Positions 36,049 to 46,440 of a DNA stretch of 64,000 nt are shown piece by piece. This stretch comes from Lycium barbarum (Eukaryota > Streptophyta > Magnoliopsida > Solanales > Solanaceae). The translations under genes and the position numbers were made by a program. Where the stretch lies: positions 8,533,706 to 8,597,705 of the forward strand of contig NC_083340.1 in the NCBI RefSeq assembly GCF_019175385.1, read 5' to 3'. Position 1 is the stretch's first letter, and every line of letters starts with the position of its first letter. A model generated the notes under the pieces. It had not been told where the DNA came from and did not search any database. It saw nothing but the letters and a program-made list of their open reading frames with translations.

Positions 36049-36240
36049 ACAATGAAGGAACATTCTTATTTAAATAGTCTTTTGGGAGTTTTTTTTTAAT
36101 CTTAATTTTTCTCCCTGTAATACTAGACTGAGGAATGCTTCAGGGTTTAGTTATATCCAACCTCTGTTATTTTGTAACCTCTGTTTTTTGATGAAATAAA
36201 AGGCAACACCTCCTTAAGGTGCAAATTACATTTTTTTTTA

Positions 36241-36600
36241 AAAATAAGCCAGGAAATATAGTAAGAGGTAGAGTGGCCTTGCTACTATAATCTACTAAAT
36301 TCAGGCCTTTGTCATTTTGATTCGTTAAGTTGGATTTTTTCATGTGATTTAGTTAACGATAAAGATACCAGTTGAAGTTACACAAAAATGAAAGGAATTT
36401 CATGCAGATGAACATAAGAACCAATACATTATTATCAAGTTACTCAAATAAAATTTGTGGGAGTTAAATTAAAAATACCAAACATAACAAAAACACACAA
36501 ACTCTTATGATCATATCATTTACACCTCGAGAAAAAACAAGACTAAAGAAATCGTAATTATTTGCATTTTTATCTCTTACCTTGCACAATACTACAATAA
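36241..36600. other. Unassigned DNA downstream of the LINE
   Basis: No gene visible. It becomes the 3' flank of the HyPRP pseudogene on the minus strand. Confidence 0.4.
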
Positions 36601-36621
36601 AAGAACAACATAACAAAAACC

Positions 36622-37380
36622 CTAGTTCAAACAAGTGGAAGACACAAAATCAGGAGGAGGAGTTAAACCACATGTTGCAAGAACTGAAAGTGCCAACGGA
36701 AGGAAGATATTAAGGTTAAGAAGTTTAAGCCTTATGGTTGTGCATAGACAAATAGCAGCTTCTAGCTTTAGTAGTCCTTGTAACACTGGGCAGCATATAT
36801 GTTCCACTGGATTCCCTATTCCTACTATCCTACATGGACTAATCCTCCAAGTACATCAAGACAAAGCCCAAGTTTCAATGCATCTATAGGACACACGGCG
36901 GGTGGCGGGATAATACCAGGAATGCCTCTGCCTCCATCGCCAACTGGTCTGCCTCCACCACCAGGAGGCCAGTAGGGTGGATATCCACCAGCAGATGGCC
37001 TTCTCCGGGAGGATTTGTTATTGGTGGAATAATTCCGGGAGGGTTTGTAATTGGTGGAATAATTTCAGGAGGGTTTATTATAGGTAGAAGAATGCCAAGT
37101 GGCCTAGTGACAGGTGACAGGATGCCGGTGGCTTGGTGACTGGAGGCGATATGCTAGGCAGACTGGTGATTGGAGGCATTACGATTGGAAGATTGACTAT
37201 AGGTGGTAAAATGCCAGATGGTGGCTTGGTGACAGGAGGCGTAACGCCAGGTGGCCTCGTGAGTGGAAGCAAAATGCCAGGTGGCCGAGTGACTGGAGGT
37301 GGAAAAACGATAGGCGGCAAAACCCTAGGAGGCGCTCTGCCATGATGAGGTGGCAGTTTGGTGGTTGGTATACGTGGTAG
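36622..37380 (-). pseudogene. HyPRP pseudogene (proline-rich, 8CM)
   Basis: On the minus strand a Pro-rich block (about 37380-37080, repeats like PPVTKPP, PPITSLP) leads into an eight-cysteine domain. CPIDALKLGLC at about 36890-36858 keeps the first C-x9-C, then ICCPVLQGLLKLEAAICLC and two further Cys end at a stop at 36622. A frameshift lies between the two halves of the domain (about 36822-36832) and at least one more in the Pro-rich part (near 37130). No signal peptide is found; a MITE-like element begins at 37413 where it should be. Cys spacing near the end (x23, x12) differs from the 18500 gene. It resembles the longer tomato-type PRPs. Confidence 0.8.
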
Positions 37381-37412
37381 CTAGTAATATGCTTTGCAGC
37401 TTTAAAGATACT

Positions 37413-38018
37413 TAGCTCCCGCTTGGCCATAGAGTTTGAGAGCATATTTTAAAAATATTTTTTCAAATCTTTGTTTGGTCAGTTAACAAATTTTGAAAAC
37501 AAATCTTCTGGTTCAAACCTGTTTTTGGGCCAAGATTTATCTATTGGCATTTTTAAATTTTTTAAATTTGGTCAGTGATTAATGTTTTAATCCCAAAAAT
37601 TGTCACTGCTTGTAATGTCCAATAACTAATTATTGAGTCTCCATATCCAAAGACGTCTCACATTTGCACAAATTGAAATGTAGAAAATAGTGCGATTCAA
37701 TAAAAAAAATCACAAATTGAGATTTATTCAACGAGAAAATTATAAAATTAGTAAGATAAGAGTACTGAAACCAAATTCAACAACAAACTTAAAACACATA
37801 GAAATATTTTGGGATTAACAAGTATGTTTGTTATGATTGGGTATTCTTGATCGTTTTTAGAATTTATGGGTATAAGACATGTTTCATGTTTGTTATATTT
37901 TTTTTTTAAATGTGAAATATGTTTGGAAAACTATGGCCAAACACATTTTCAAAATTTGAAAAATTTCACCCAAATCAAATTTTTCAAATGTTTTTGGGGA
38001 ATCTATGGCCAAATGCTA
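37413..38018. mobile_element. MITE with TAGC...GGCCATAG ends
   Basis: The left end TAGCTCCCGCTTGGCCATAGA and right end TCTATGGCCAAATGCTA are an inverted pair, with mirrored TTTGGTCAG and TTTTCAAAT blocks inside. ACT flanks both ends, which may be a 3-bp TSD. It sits exactly at the truncated 5' side of the HyPRP pseudogene. Confidence 0.6.
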
Positions 38019-38547
38019 ACTTAGCCATCAAGATTTGGGATAAACTAGTTAGGGGCTTGATAACTTGCCTTTATTAGGCAGGTCACACTTTGGTCCTCGT
38101 TTAACTTAATTACTTACTAGTAAAGCGCTGTCCTAAAAGACCTCTTATATATATAAAAAAAAAGTTAATAATAATAATAATAATAAAAGTATTTTAAAAT
38201 TATTCTTAATATAAAAATTCATATAGATTATACTTCAAATTTTAATGTGTTTTATTATTAACACTTCATTTTACATTTGTATCTACTTTTCATCACCTGA
38301 AAGTTTTCATTTCAAAAAACACTTGAGTTTTGTATAAGTCATATAGGTATAACTATATCTTGTTCTTTTTCTTAACGTGTAAAGAAAGAAAATAATTTTA
38401 ACAAATTGGTCTCTTTATGTGAATATGTATAATAAAATTTAAAACATGATTTCCTTGTACATCTAATTTATGTAAATAAGTATTTAACTTTCTTTCTTTG
38501 AACAGAGAGTTCATGAATAGTGTCATATTTTTATTAAAAAGATTGAT
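38019..38547. other. Unassigned DNA with (AAT)n
   Basis: An (AAT)7-type microsatellite lies at 38166-38186. Nothing else recognisable. Confidence 0.5.
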
Positions 38548-38556
38548 ATCTTTTAA

Positions 38557-39492
38557 TAGGGGTGTACAAAGTAAACCGACAAACCGGACCAAACCGATAA
38601 ACCGAATGAAATCGAAAAGAAAACTCTACTAGTGGTTTGGTTTGGTGTTGAAAAAAAAACCCGACCATAATTGGTTTGGTTTGGTTTTAGCTAAAAAAAA
38701 GTCAAACCGAACTAAACCAACCCGACACTACATGTATTCACTTTCAAAAATATTTTATACATAAAAATATTTATTTGTAATGTAATTTATAAATATTTCT
38801 TAAATTTTTTTCGTAGTTTTTTGTCTTTTATCATATTATATTTCGAGCTTGAACTTAGAATTTTGAATGTCAATAAGTTTTATATCCCACGGATGTTAGT
38901 AACTCAAATAAAGTCCAAACCGTCCAAACCGAAACCAGCTCAACACTAATGCTAACAAAAAAAATTCAATTCTACTACTAGGAATGACAATAATGTTGGA
39001 TATCTATTTTTTAGTTTTGCATAATTAGTTTAGATAGTGAAAATACATAACTTAATCTTTTTCTTTGTCATGTAATTAGTACTTATTAGCGATACTTATT
39101 TTAGCATGACTTAGTACTTTTAGATTATGGTCATTTTCTTTATGGCTTATTAATTAGCAATATTTATTTTAACCGATTTTATTATCTTTTTTGTTGAATA
39201 TTTTAATATAATGTCGTCACTCATCTCACATTTTGTATTATTTTCTTAAGGAACACCTTAATTCTTAATTATATAGTTGTATCTTAATAGGACTAAAGAA
39301 ATATTTGAAGTAAAAGTTATATGTTTTGTATGAAGACTTTTCCCCAAAAAAACCCGAAAAACCCGAGAAAACCCGAGGTTGAAAAACCCGAATTTTATTG
39401 GTTTGGTTTGGTGTATAAATTTAAAAACCCAACGCAATTGGTTTTATTTGGTATTTAAAAAATCCGAACCAACCCGGTCCATGTACACCCCT
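38557..39492. mobile_element. MULE-like non-autonomous element (TAGGGGTGTACA)
   Basis: TIRs TAGGGGTGTACA and TGTACACCCCT, with perfect 9-bp TSD ATCTTTTAA (38548-38556, 39493-39501). The interior opens with AACCGACAAACCGGACC-type repeats mirrored at the other end (CCGAACCAACCCGGTCC). It is the better-preserved relative of 15165-16169. No transposase. Confidence 0.9.
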
Positions 39493-39501
39493 ATCTTTTA
39501 A

Positions 39502-40171
39502 CAATTGAGCGTGCTAGCACATGAGGTGGAGAAGAATACTTTCCTCATACCCTAACTTGATCAATTCAAAAATATTTTTTGCCTCCTTACTTTGTTAATT
39601 AATGGTGTAAAATGAAACCTCCACTTTTCTCTTTAAAATAATCACTCTCAACTAAAGTTATCAATAAGACAAAGAATTACAAAACGGAATTACACTGAAT
39701 TCAAAAGGTTGAAATGAAATTGGGAAAGCAAACGTAAATGAAATTGGGAAAGCAAACGTAAGAGAAATAAATTAAGAGGGTTCTTAATGAATGTAAAAGA
39801 ATATTGGGAGTGGGATTTAAGAATTTGAATGTAGAATTAATTTCTTTCGCAATGTAGAATTATTACTTTCGCAATTCTATCGTTAGAAGTTAAAAAATGA
39901 ATAAAACAACTAAATTTGAAAAGAAAAAAAGATAAGCCCGTGAATACATTTCTAGAGTAAAAAATTTCAAACTATAGCTCATTTCATAAAATCACAAGGT
40001 TGTCTTCATTTTTTAAGGCGCGGCAGAAAAGAAAATACTCTTTTTAAGTAGCACAAACACATGCCCATCTCCTTTCATTTTATCTTGAAACTTATGTCGA
40101 TCTTGGAGTAAAATGTAGTCCTCATTATAATATCACTGAAATGTGAGCTTCAAATTTATTGACACGAGTGT
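39502..40171. other. Unassigned AT-rich DNA
   Basis: A short direct duplication (TGAAATTGGGAAAGCAAACGTAA) occurs at about 39714-39757. No gene. Confidence 0.4.
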
Positions 40172-42693
40172 TGTTGACACCCAATTTTGTCCCTCCTCTA
40201 TTCTAATTTATTTCTTTGGGCTTTTAAATTTATTAACGAGCTAAATACTTTATTTTCATTACTATTTTTTATTACTATTAACATCGTTACTTTCATTACT
40301 TTATTACAAATTTTAAATGGTTCGTCATCGTTTCATTTTAGGATTTGTACTCGTTAAATTAATTTTACTTTATTAAATCCTTTACTTTCTACATACTAAT
40401 TATTATTTGTCTTCACATAATATATATTGTACTAGTTGTTAAATTAGAAGCCCAAAAATAATTTAAATAAAGAAAGAAGAACCCATATTTTCGGATCAAC
40501 ATTCGAGCCCAAATCAGTCCATTACCCTTTAATTCAACCAGCCCATTATTTCTATCTGGACCAGCCCATACCCACCTTACCCGACCCGATCCAGCCCATT
40601 TTATGTCTTATTCACATAGATGAACCCTAATGAACAAAACAGCAGCCGCGCACCCTCTTTTTCCCTTCTTTCCTCTTTCAAGAAAAAGCTTCACTTGCCT
40701 CAACAATGGCAGGTCTTAAAGACCCCATTTTCGTGCAATCTGCTCTGCTCCTCCCTCTCTCCTCTCCCTTTCTAGCTAAAATCTACTCTCCCTTTAGCCA
40801 TGAACAGACTTTGCCTTTCCATTTTTCATGAAATCTTTTGCTTTTCAGAAGGTCACGGAAAAGGATCACAAAAAAAAACAATTTTGTCCAAACCCAAACG
40901 GCTATTCACTCAAAATCGTTGACTCAACTTTGAATCGATTTCAAATTCCCGCCTAACAAAAACCCTAGCCATTTCCTACCCATATAAATATCACTCTAAG
41001 TCTTCAAAAAGGGGGAGAGAATTTTCTTTTGGGTCCATAGCATACCCTAAAATTTCATACTACTTTGTTCTTTAACATTTCTTGTAGAAGAATTTCTGGG
41101 TTTTGGTTCAGAGAGATTTTTTTTGGTCCGTTTGCCTACTCCTAAATTTATACGATTTGATAAATTACTTTATCTGTTCTTGAACATTTTCTGGACATAA
41201 AACTTTCCGGTTCGTTTCGATCTGAGGTTCGAATCGTTCGTCGTATTCGGGTGTAGATTCGAGGCTCCGCACCCCGTTCACTGCACACAAGAAAGGTATA
41301 CCTGGATACATTTATTGCTTTTAGTCTTTAATTTCTGTTTTAGTTAAAATTTTAGTTTACTTCTACTTATTTTTTTTATTTTTGTAGTAGCTATGTAGTT
41401 TCTTTGTTGTCTTGTTATTCGTTGGATGTTTGGGAGATGTTAGGATAGGATATTGATTGCTGAATGATTAGGATTAATAATGGTTTACTAGTAGGGATAT
41501 CGAATTTCTATTGAACCCTTTGAACAAATTGTACAATATGGTTCAACAGACTGTTTAATTCCCTTTAATTGATTTAGAAATAAGGGCGTATTGATGTCAT
41601 TTAGTTTTTCACCTGTTTCCTTATTTGAGTTGCACTTGCAATGTGAAGCTTATGTGGAATCAATGGTTGAAGGGTGCTGTTACTTTGCATTTTCATTGCT
41701 TGATGCTTTCCAGTACTATTTTTAAGCTAGGATCCAGGATTCTCTTTGCCATAAAAACAGATTGTATGATGTGTATTAAATAATTTCCATTTGAGGAATG
41801 TGTTCTACTCCTATGCGACTTGCAATTAAGTAGAAGAGGAGGTTCTTTAGTCGTTGTAAGAAATGAATATAAGCAGCATAGGTTTAAATGCGCGTCAATG
41901 TGGACCTTTCCTGTGGAAATACCAGTTTCATTTTTGGAGACTAAATCTCTGTTTGGACATATAGATTAGAAAGTGCCGATGATTCCTAAAAAGAGATGAA
42001 TTGTGTTCTTAGTTTGCTTAATCTGGATGGCTAGCTAAGGGCTAAGGCTGTTGAAGACATTAGTTCTGGTGTTTGCAATCTTAGAAAGAATCTGGATCAG
42101 AAATTTTATTAGCTACTGGTAGGATTAAGTCTTTTGACAGATCTTTTAGCTTGGCTAAAATATAGTACCTGAAAGTAAAAGCGAAGTTGTTAAAGCTACC
42201 ATTTGAACTTCCGCCTTTCTTTAGTTCTTGTTGTCTGTAAAAGTTGTAACTCAGTTACTTTCCATTTTGAACCCATAGAAATGAAGGGCCACTTGCTGAG
42301 AAGGAATTGATTAATATACGGTATATAGCAAAATAGTCACACAGGGCTCTCACCTATATTTTTTTTAAACATAGTTTCTTGCTTCATGTCCCAGCTTAAT
42401 TTGTTTACCATGTCAAACTAAGTCATCTAATGTGCAATGGATGAAATACTACTGTTTTTCAGCCTTTAGTTTACATGGCAATATATTTAGTTTCGAGAAT
42501 GAATGTTATCTAGATGCCAATTCGCAAGTATGCACTAATATGTGTTTGACCGCTTGTATACAGAAGAACATGAACTCATATTTGTCCATTTTAATTTACA
42601 TTCTATTGTGATGACCTTCCAAGTCATCTTGCTACATAAGCACATATTTTAGACATGTGGATGCTTACATGGCAAAGATGTTAACATTTATGG

Positions 42694-42790
42694 GAAGATT
42701 CTAGAGCCATGGAGAGTTTTCTTGGAGAGTCTCTAGATCCTTATAAAATATTTAGGAAGACTTTCTTGAAAAACCTTAGAATATTCTAGA
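42694..42790. promoter_or_regulatory. Cluster of heat-shock-element-like motifs in U3
   Basis: GAAGATTCTAGA (42694-42705), TTCTTGAA (42763-42770) and GAATATTCTAGA (42779-42790) fit alternating nGAAn/nTTCn units of HSF binding sites. Another AGAATTCTAGAG follows at about 42798. All lie 90-190 bp upstream of the TATA box. Heat response is inference. Confidence 0.5.
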
Positions 42791-42882
42791 CATGTAGAGA
42801 ATTCTAGAGAGGGGGCATACTTGTAAATATAGAGGGACTTGTGTAACAATTATTATTTATCCATTAGTCCCTATGTGAGTAG

Positions 42883-42890
42883 TATAAATA
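42883..42890 (+). promoter_or_regulatory. TATA box of the chromovirus LTR
   Basis: TATAAATA in the second half of the LTR. The expected transcript start is about 30 bp downstream, defining U3/R. Confidence 0.75.
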
Positions 42891-43125
42891 GAGAGGCATA
42901 CATTTGTAAAATCCATCAAGCAAAATCAATCAAATCTTCTATAACAAAAAGCTTCCTTCTAGCAAATTTCTCTTGTCTTTCTCAATTACTATTCCCTTAG
43001 CGATCTTGAGTGTAGTAAACTAGGCTGACTTGGCATAGCAAGATCGTGAGCAAGTTGTGCAAGAACGTGAACGAGTTGTCAAGTGCCGCACGTGCGCTTA
43101 GTTGAAGACTAAGGACGTGACAACG

Positions 43126-43137
43126 TGGTATCAGAGC
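43126..43137 (+). promoter_or_regulatory. Primer-binding site (initiator Met tRNA)
   Basis: TGGTATCAGAGC, complementary to the 3' end of plant tRNA-iMet, begins 3 bp after the 5' LTR. Confidence 0.92.
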
Positions 43138-43308
43138 GAAGGTTACGACTGAGGGAATGACAAACGACGGAGAAATCAACGCTGCTAAAACCCAAGCCAA
43201 CGTCATCCAGGATGCTGCTGGCAAGAAGGGCCATAACAAAAAGAGGAATGACGCCAACAAGAGCAGGAGGTGCCGCCAGAGGTTGTGCCAAATGAAGGGC
43301 TTACATCC

Positions 43309-44624
43309 TGATAACGTCCAAATCCACCCTATTAATTAGAATGGGCACGGTCGTATGCAAATATATTTACCCAACTATGAGTCGGGGTCGAATCCCACAG
43401 AGAACAATATGTAGGCGATTAGGAAAAGTAGGAATTTTCACCAATGATAGCTAAAGCCAAACGATGGATAATATTTTGGTTTTGTTTGAGAGAAAATTAT
43501 AACTAATGCAAAAATGTAAACTAACCTAGAAAGCAAGTAAAATGATCAATGGCCACAAGCATGGATACAACGGAAACTACGCTCAAGTAACGATCCAATG
43601 TATTTCATGATTTACAAATAATGGTGAGTTTATATTACTTAGCCTCGGATAATGACTCTAAATTAGCTTCTTCCGAAGACTAACTAGACTACCTAATTGA
43701 ATATCCCTAAAGCAATTAGGAGCATTAAGAACACCCGAATATGGCTACAAGTGGTGTCGCCTATTCCTAGGTCGATTTCCATTAGATGAGGGTTAACGCC
43801 CCAAATTCTTGTTAATTAATCTTTCCTAATCCCGAGTTTGCCTCTTCCAAGTTTAAACCGAAATAAATGGGCAAGTCTTAGGGTTAGCTACTCCCTTAAG
43901 AATCATTCAACATGAGATTAATTAAAGAAATAATAACTCACTTCATTAGGAATAAAATCATTCAACACATAAGCAAAACAAGAGATTCAATCCAAACTTT
44001 AATCAAGAATACTTCCATAAACGAGATTCAAGTATTGAAATAAATACTACACACATAAATATTCAATACAAAACAAGAGTAGAAGAAAGGATTAAGAATA
44101 TCTCATTAAAGTGCTTCCAATCTTCTCCTCCAATGTGTTGGTGTGAAACCCTAGCCTCCAAGGACTTGTGTTGAGCCAAAGATATCTGATGTTTTGCCCT
44201 AATTTTCTATTTATATGAACTGGAATGGAAGAAATCGTCAAAACCCAAGTTCTGGTCGAACTGGGCAGAATTTCCTTCTACGCGAACGCGCCACGTTTCT
44301 GCGCGAACACGTAGAATCACGCGCTTCCTTCAGCGCGGTCGCGTGTCCTTTCTACACGAACGCGTGGACTTAATAACGCGCGTGGGCGCGGTCGCGTCGG
44401 TTACCTGCGCGAACGCGCAGAGTAATTTTCCACGAAATTTTCCAGAACCTTCAGTTTGTTTCCAGTTTTGCAGCTTTTTTGCTTGTTTTCCACACTTTGG
44501 CTCTAGGGACCCCGTATTACCTGAAACATACTAAAAATCACGTAAAATAACATAGACTTGCTTAAAAACAAGTAAAACTTATAGCCGAAAAGCGTCAATT
44601 GTGGCGTAAAATCACGCCACATCA
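43309..44624 (-). mobile_element. Solo LTR in chromovirus gag
   Basis: TGATAACG to CCACATCA, 1316 bp, with perfect TSD CATCC (43304-43308, 44625-44629). It is a diverged subfamily of the 23107-30695 LTRs: the first 500 bp align well, but the U3 cassette at 44270-44420 is a GC-rich array of CGCGAACGCG-type units. Confidence 0.92.
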
Positions 44625-45035
44625 CATCCCAAGAACCATCTACCACTAAGGCGAGCGAGGATGACGTGGAGGTCCTGTCCGAGGACGTCTCGCTCGGTAA
44701 AGAGTGGGTTATGAAGGTTAATGTGGGGATGGACGCCATCGACATATTTGGCCAACGTTTGGGAAAGGTGGAGGGCACTCTTAGCATTCTTGAAGGGCAT
44801 ACTCTTGAAGAAATTGAAAGCATCCGAAATGACTTTGAGGGGCGTATGCAGGCTGAGATTGAGGTAAAGCAAACCATCACTGCCTTAAAGTGCAGACTCA
44901 TGGAGGCGTTGAGTACTATCGATGCCATGAAGGCAAAGATAGTGGCACTCGAAGAGCAGGTCAATGTTGGCGTAACCGAGGCAGCCAACAATTTTGTTGT
45001 GACGAGGGAAACTAAGATCGAGGCTCCTAAGCCAC

Positions 45036-45896
45036 TGATGAGTCGTGAAATTACGCGATATTCGACGCTAATTCCTTAAGATTTTGTGACCCCTTAAGCA
45101 CTTTTGTTGTTACTTTTTGTGTTTTTATGTTGTTTTGTAGGAAAAGATGCCCGGAGAGCATAAAAGAGCAAAATGGATCAAAATGGACCAAAATGGAACA
45201 AAATAGAGCAAAACAAGCCAAGTAGCTGAAATGAGTGATCGGAAGATACCAAGTGAAAAGAAAGTCAAAAGGAGGTCAAACTGGACATTTTTGCAAAACT
45301 GTCAAAACTGGACAGTTTTGCAAAAACGGGACAGATTTGCAAAACTGTCAAAAGTGGACAGTTTTGCAAAAACGGGCAGAATTGCAAAAACAGAAATATG
45401 GGGGCAGATTTTGACATTTTTTGGACTTGGAAAAATTTGGGGGGAGCTACAAAAGAGAGGCTAGGGCAAAACATTTTCCATCTTTTGCCATTTTGCAAGT
45501 TTTGGAGGCTAGGGTTTTCACCTACACCATTGGAGGAGAAGATTGGAGCACTTTAATGAGATAATTCTTAAACCTTTCTTCAATTCCTTGTTTTGTATTG
45601 AATATTTTAGTGTGTAGTATTTCATTTCTAGACTTGAATCTTGTTTATGAAAATATTCTTGATTAAAGTTTGGATTGAAACTCTTGTTTTGCTTATGTAT
45701 TGAATGATTCTTATTGCTATTGAAGTGGGTCTTTGTTAATTTAATTAATCTCGTTCTTGAATGTTTCCAAAGGGATTAGCTAACCCTAGGACTCACCCAT
45801 TTACTTAGATTGAGCTTGGAAAAGGAAATCTAGGTTGGGAAAGATTAATTAACAAGAATTTGGGTCATTAAACTCATCTAATAACTTGAGCTCGGA
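45036..45896 (+). mobile_element. Truncated LTR fragment in chromovirus gag
   Basis: It starts TGATGAGTCGTGAAATTACGCG, the sense start of the same LTR family, carries the GCAAAACTGTC cassette (45290-45385), but stops at GAGCTCGGA, about 430 bp before the expected LTR end. The missing part and second TSD copy imply a deletion after insertion. Confidence 0.8.
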
Positions 45897-46440
45897 CAGT
45901 GTTCAAAGGGGTTCGTGATGCACAAGAGGTGGAAAACTTTCTTTGGCACTTGGAGAATTATTTCAGGCATGGAAAAGTGAGGGACGATGAGGCCAAGATC
46001 AACACCGCTGTGTTGTACCTAACAGAGACGGCCATGTTATGGTGGAGAAGAAAGGTCGCCGATGCTGACAGAGGTCTATGCACAATCAACATGTGGGATC
46101 AGTTCAAGCATGAGTTCAAGCGACAGTTCTTCCCAAATAATGTCTTGTATGAGGCAAGACGTAAACTTAGAGAGTTGAAGCAGATAGGGAGCATTCGCGA
46201 CTATGTCAAGGAGTTCACCACCCTTATGCTTCAAATTCCCAACCTTACTAGTGATGACTTGTTATTTCACTTTATGGACGGGTTACAGAACTGGGCTAAG
46301 CAAGAGTTGCAACGCCGACAAGTCAGTGATATAGACCAAGCCATAGTGGAGGCCGAGTCTTTGATGGATTTCAAGCATGACAAACGCGACAAAGGCAAAG
46401 GTCATGAGTCAAGGGGTGGCAATACCACAGGTGGGGGAGA

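Larger units (their letters stand above)
30701..36240 (+). mobile_element. LINE 3' region interrupted by a long LTR
   Basis: Coding fragments of a plant non-LTR retrotransposon are seen at 30701-30933 (reads IPIFILWEI then KAGCSYRYGKKSF in one frame, like the C-terminal linker of plant LINEs) and 35519-36048 (RNase H domain), followed by a 3' UTR with GATGAAATAAAAGGC (about 36190). The 4.6-kb LTR 30939-35513 separates them. The 23107-30695 element sits immediately upstream, so two retrotransposons entered this LINE only 238 bp apart. The LINE 5' end and TSD were not identified. Confidence 0.65.
42607..43122 (+). mobile_element. 5' LTR of the chromovirus
   Basis: 516 bp from TGTGATGACC to GGACGTGACA. 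U3 runs to about 42915, with TATAAATA at 42883 and heat-shock-element-like motifs upstream. The TATA orientation agrees with the plus-strand gag-pol, so this is the correctly placed LTR. Confidence 0.92.
43157..46440 (+). pseudogene. Chromovirus gag, broken by two LTR insertions
   Basis: The start is probably ATG 43157, just after the PBS. Reading continues to 43308, is interrupted by a solo LTR (43309-44624), resumes at 44630 (shifted frame) to 45035 with a Glu/Lys-rich coiled-coil segment, is interrupted again by an LTR fragment (45036-45896), and resumes at 45897 with the retrotransposon capsid fold (FLWHLENYFRHGKV, WDQFKHEFKRQFFP, RDYVKEFTTLMLQIP). A frameshift at about 46440 separates it from the zinc-knuckle/pol frame. 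Gag would form virus-like particles; this copy cannot. Confidence 0.85.

Noticed and set aside
45231..45498. ORFs with repeated FAKL/LQNW-type peptides
   Set aside because: Translation of the TTTTGCAAAACTG cassette of an LTR.
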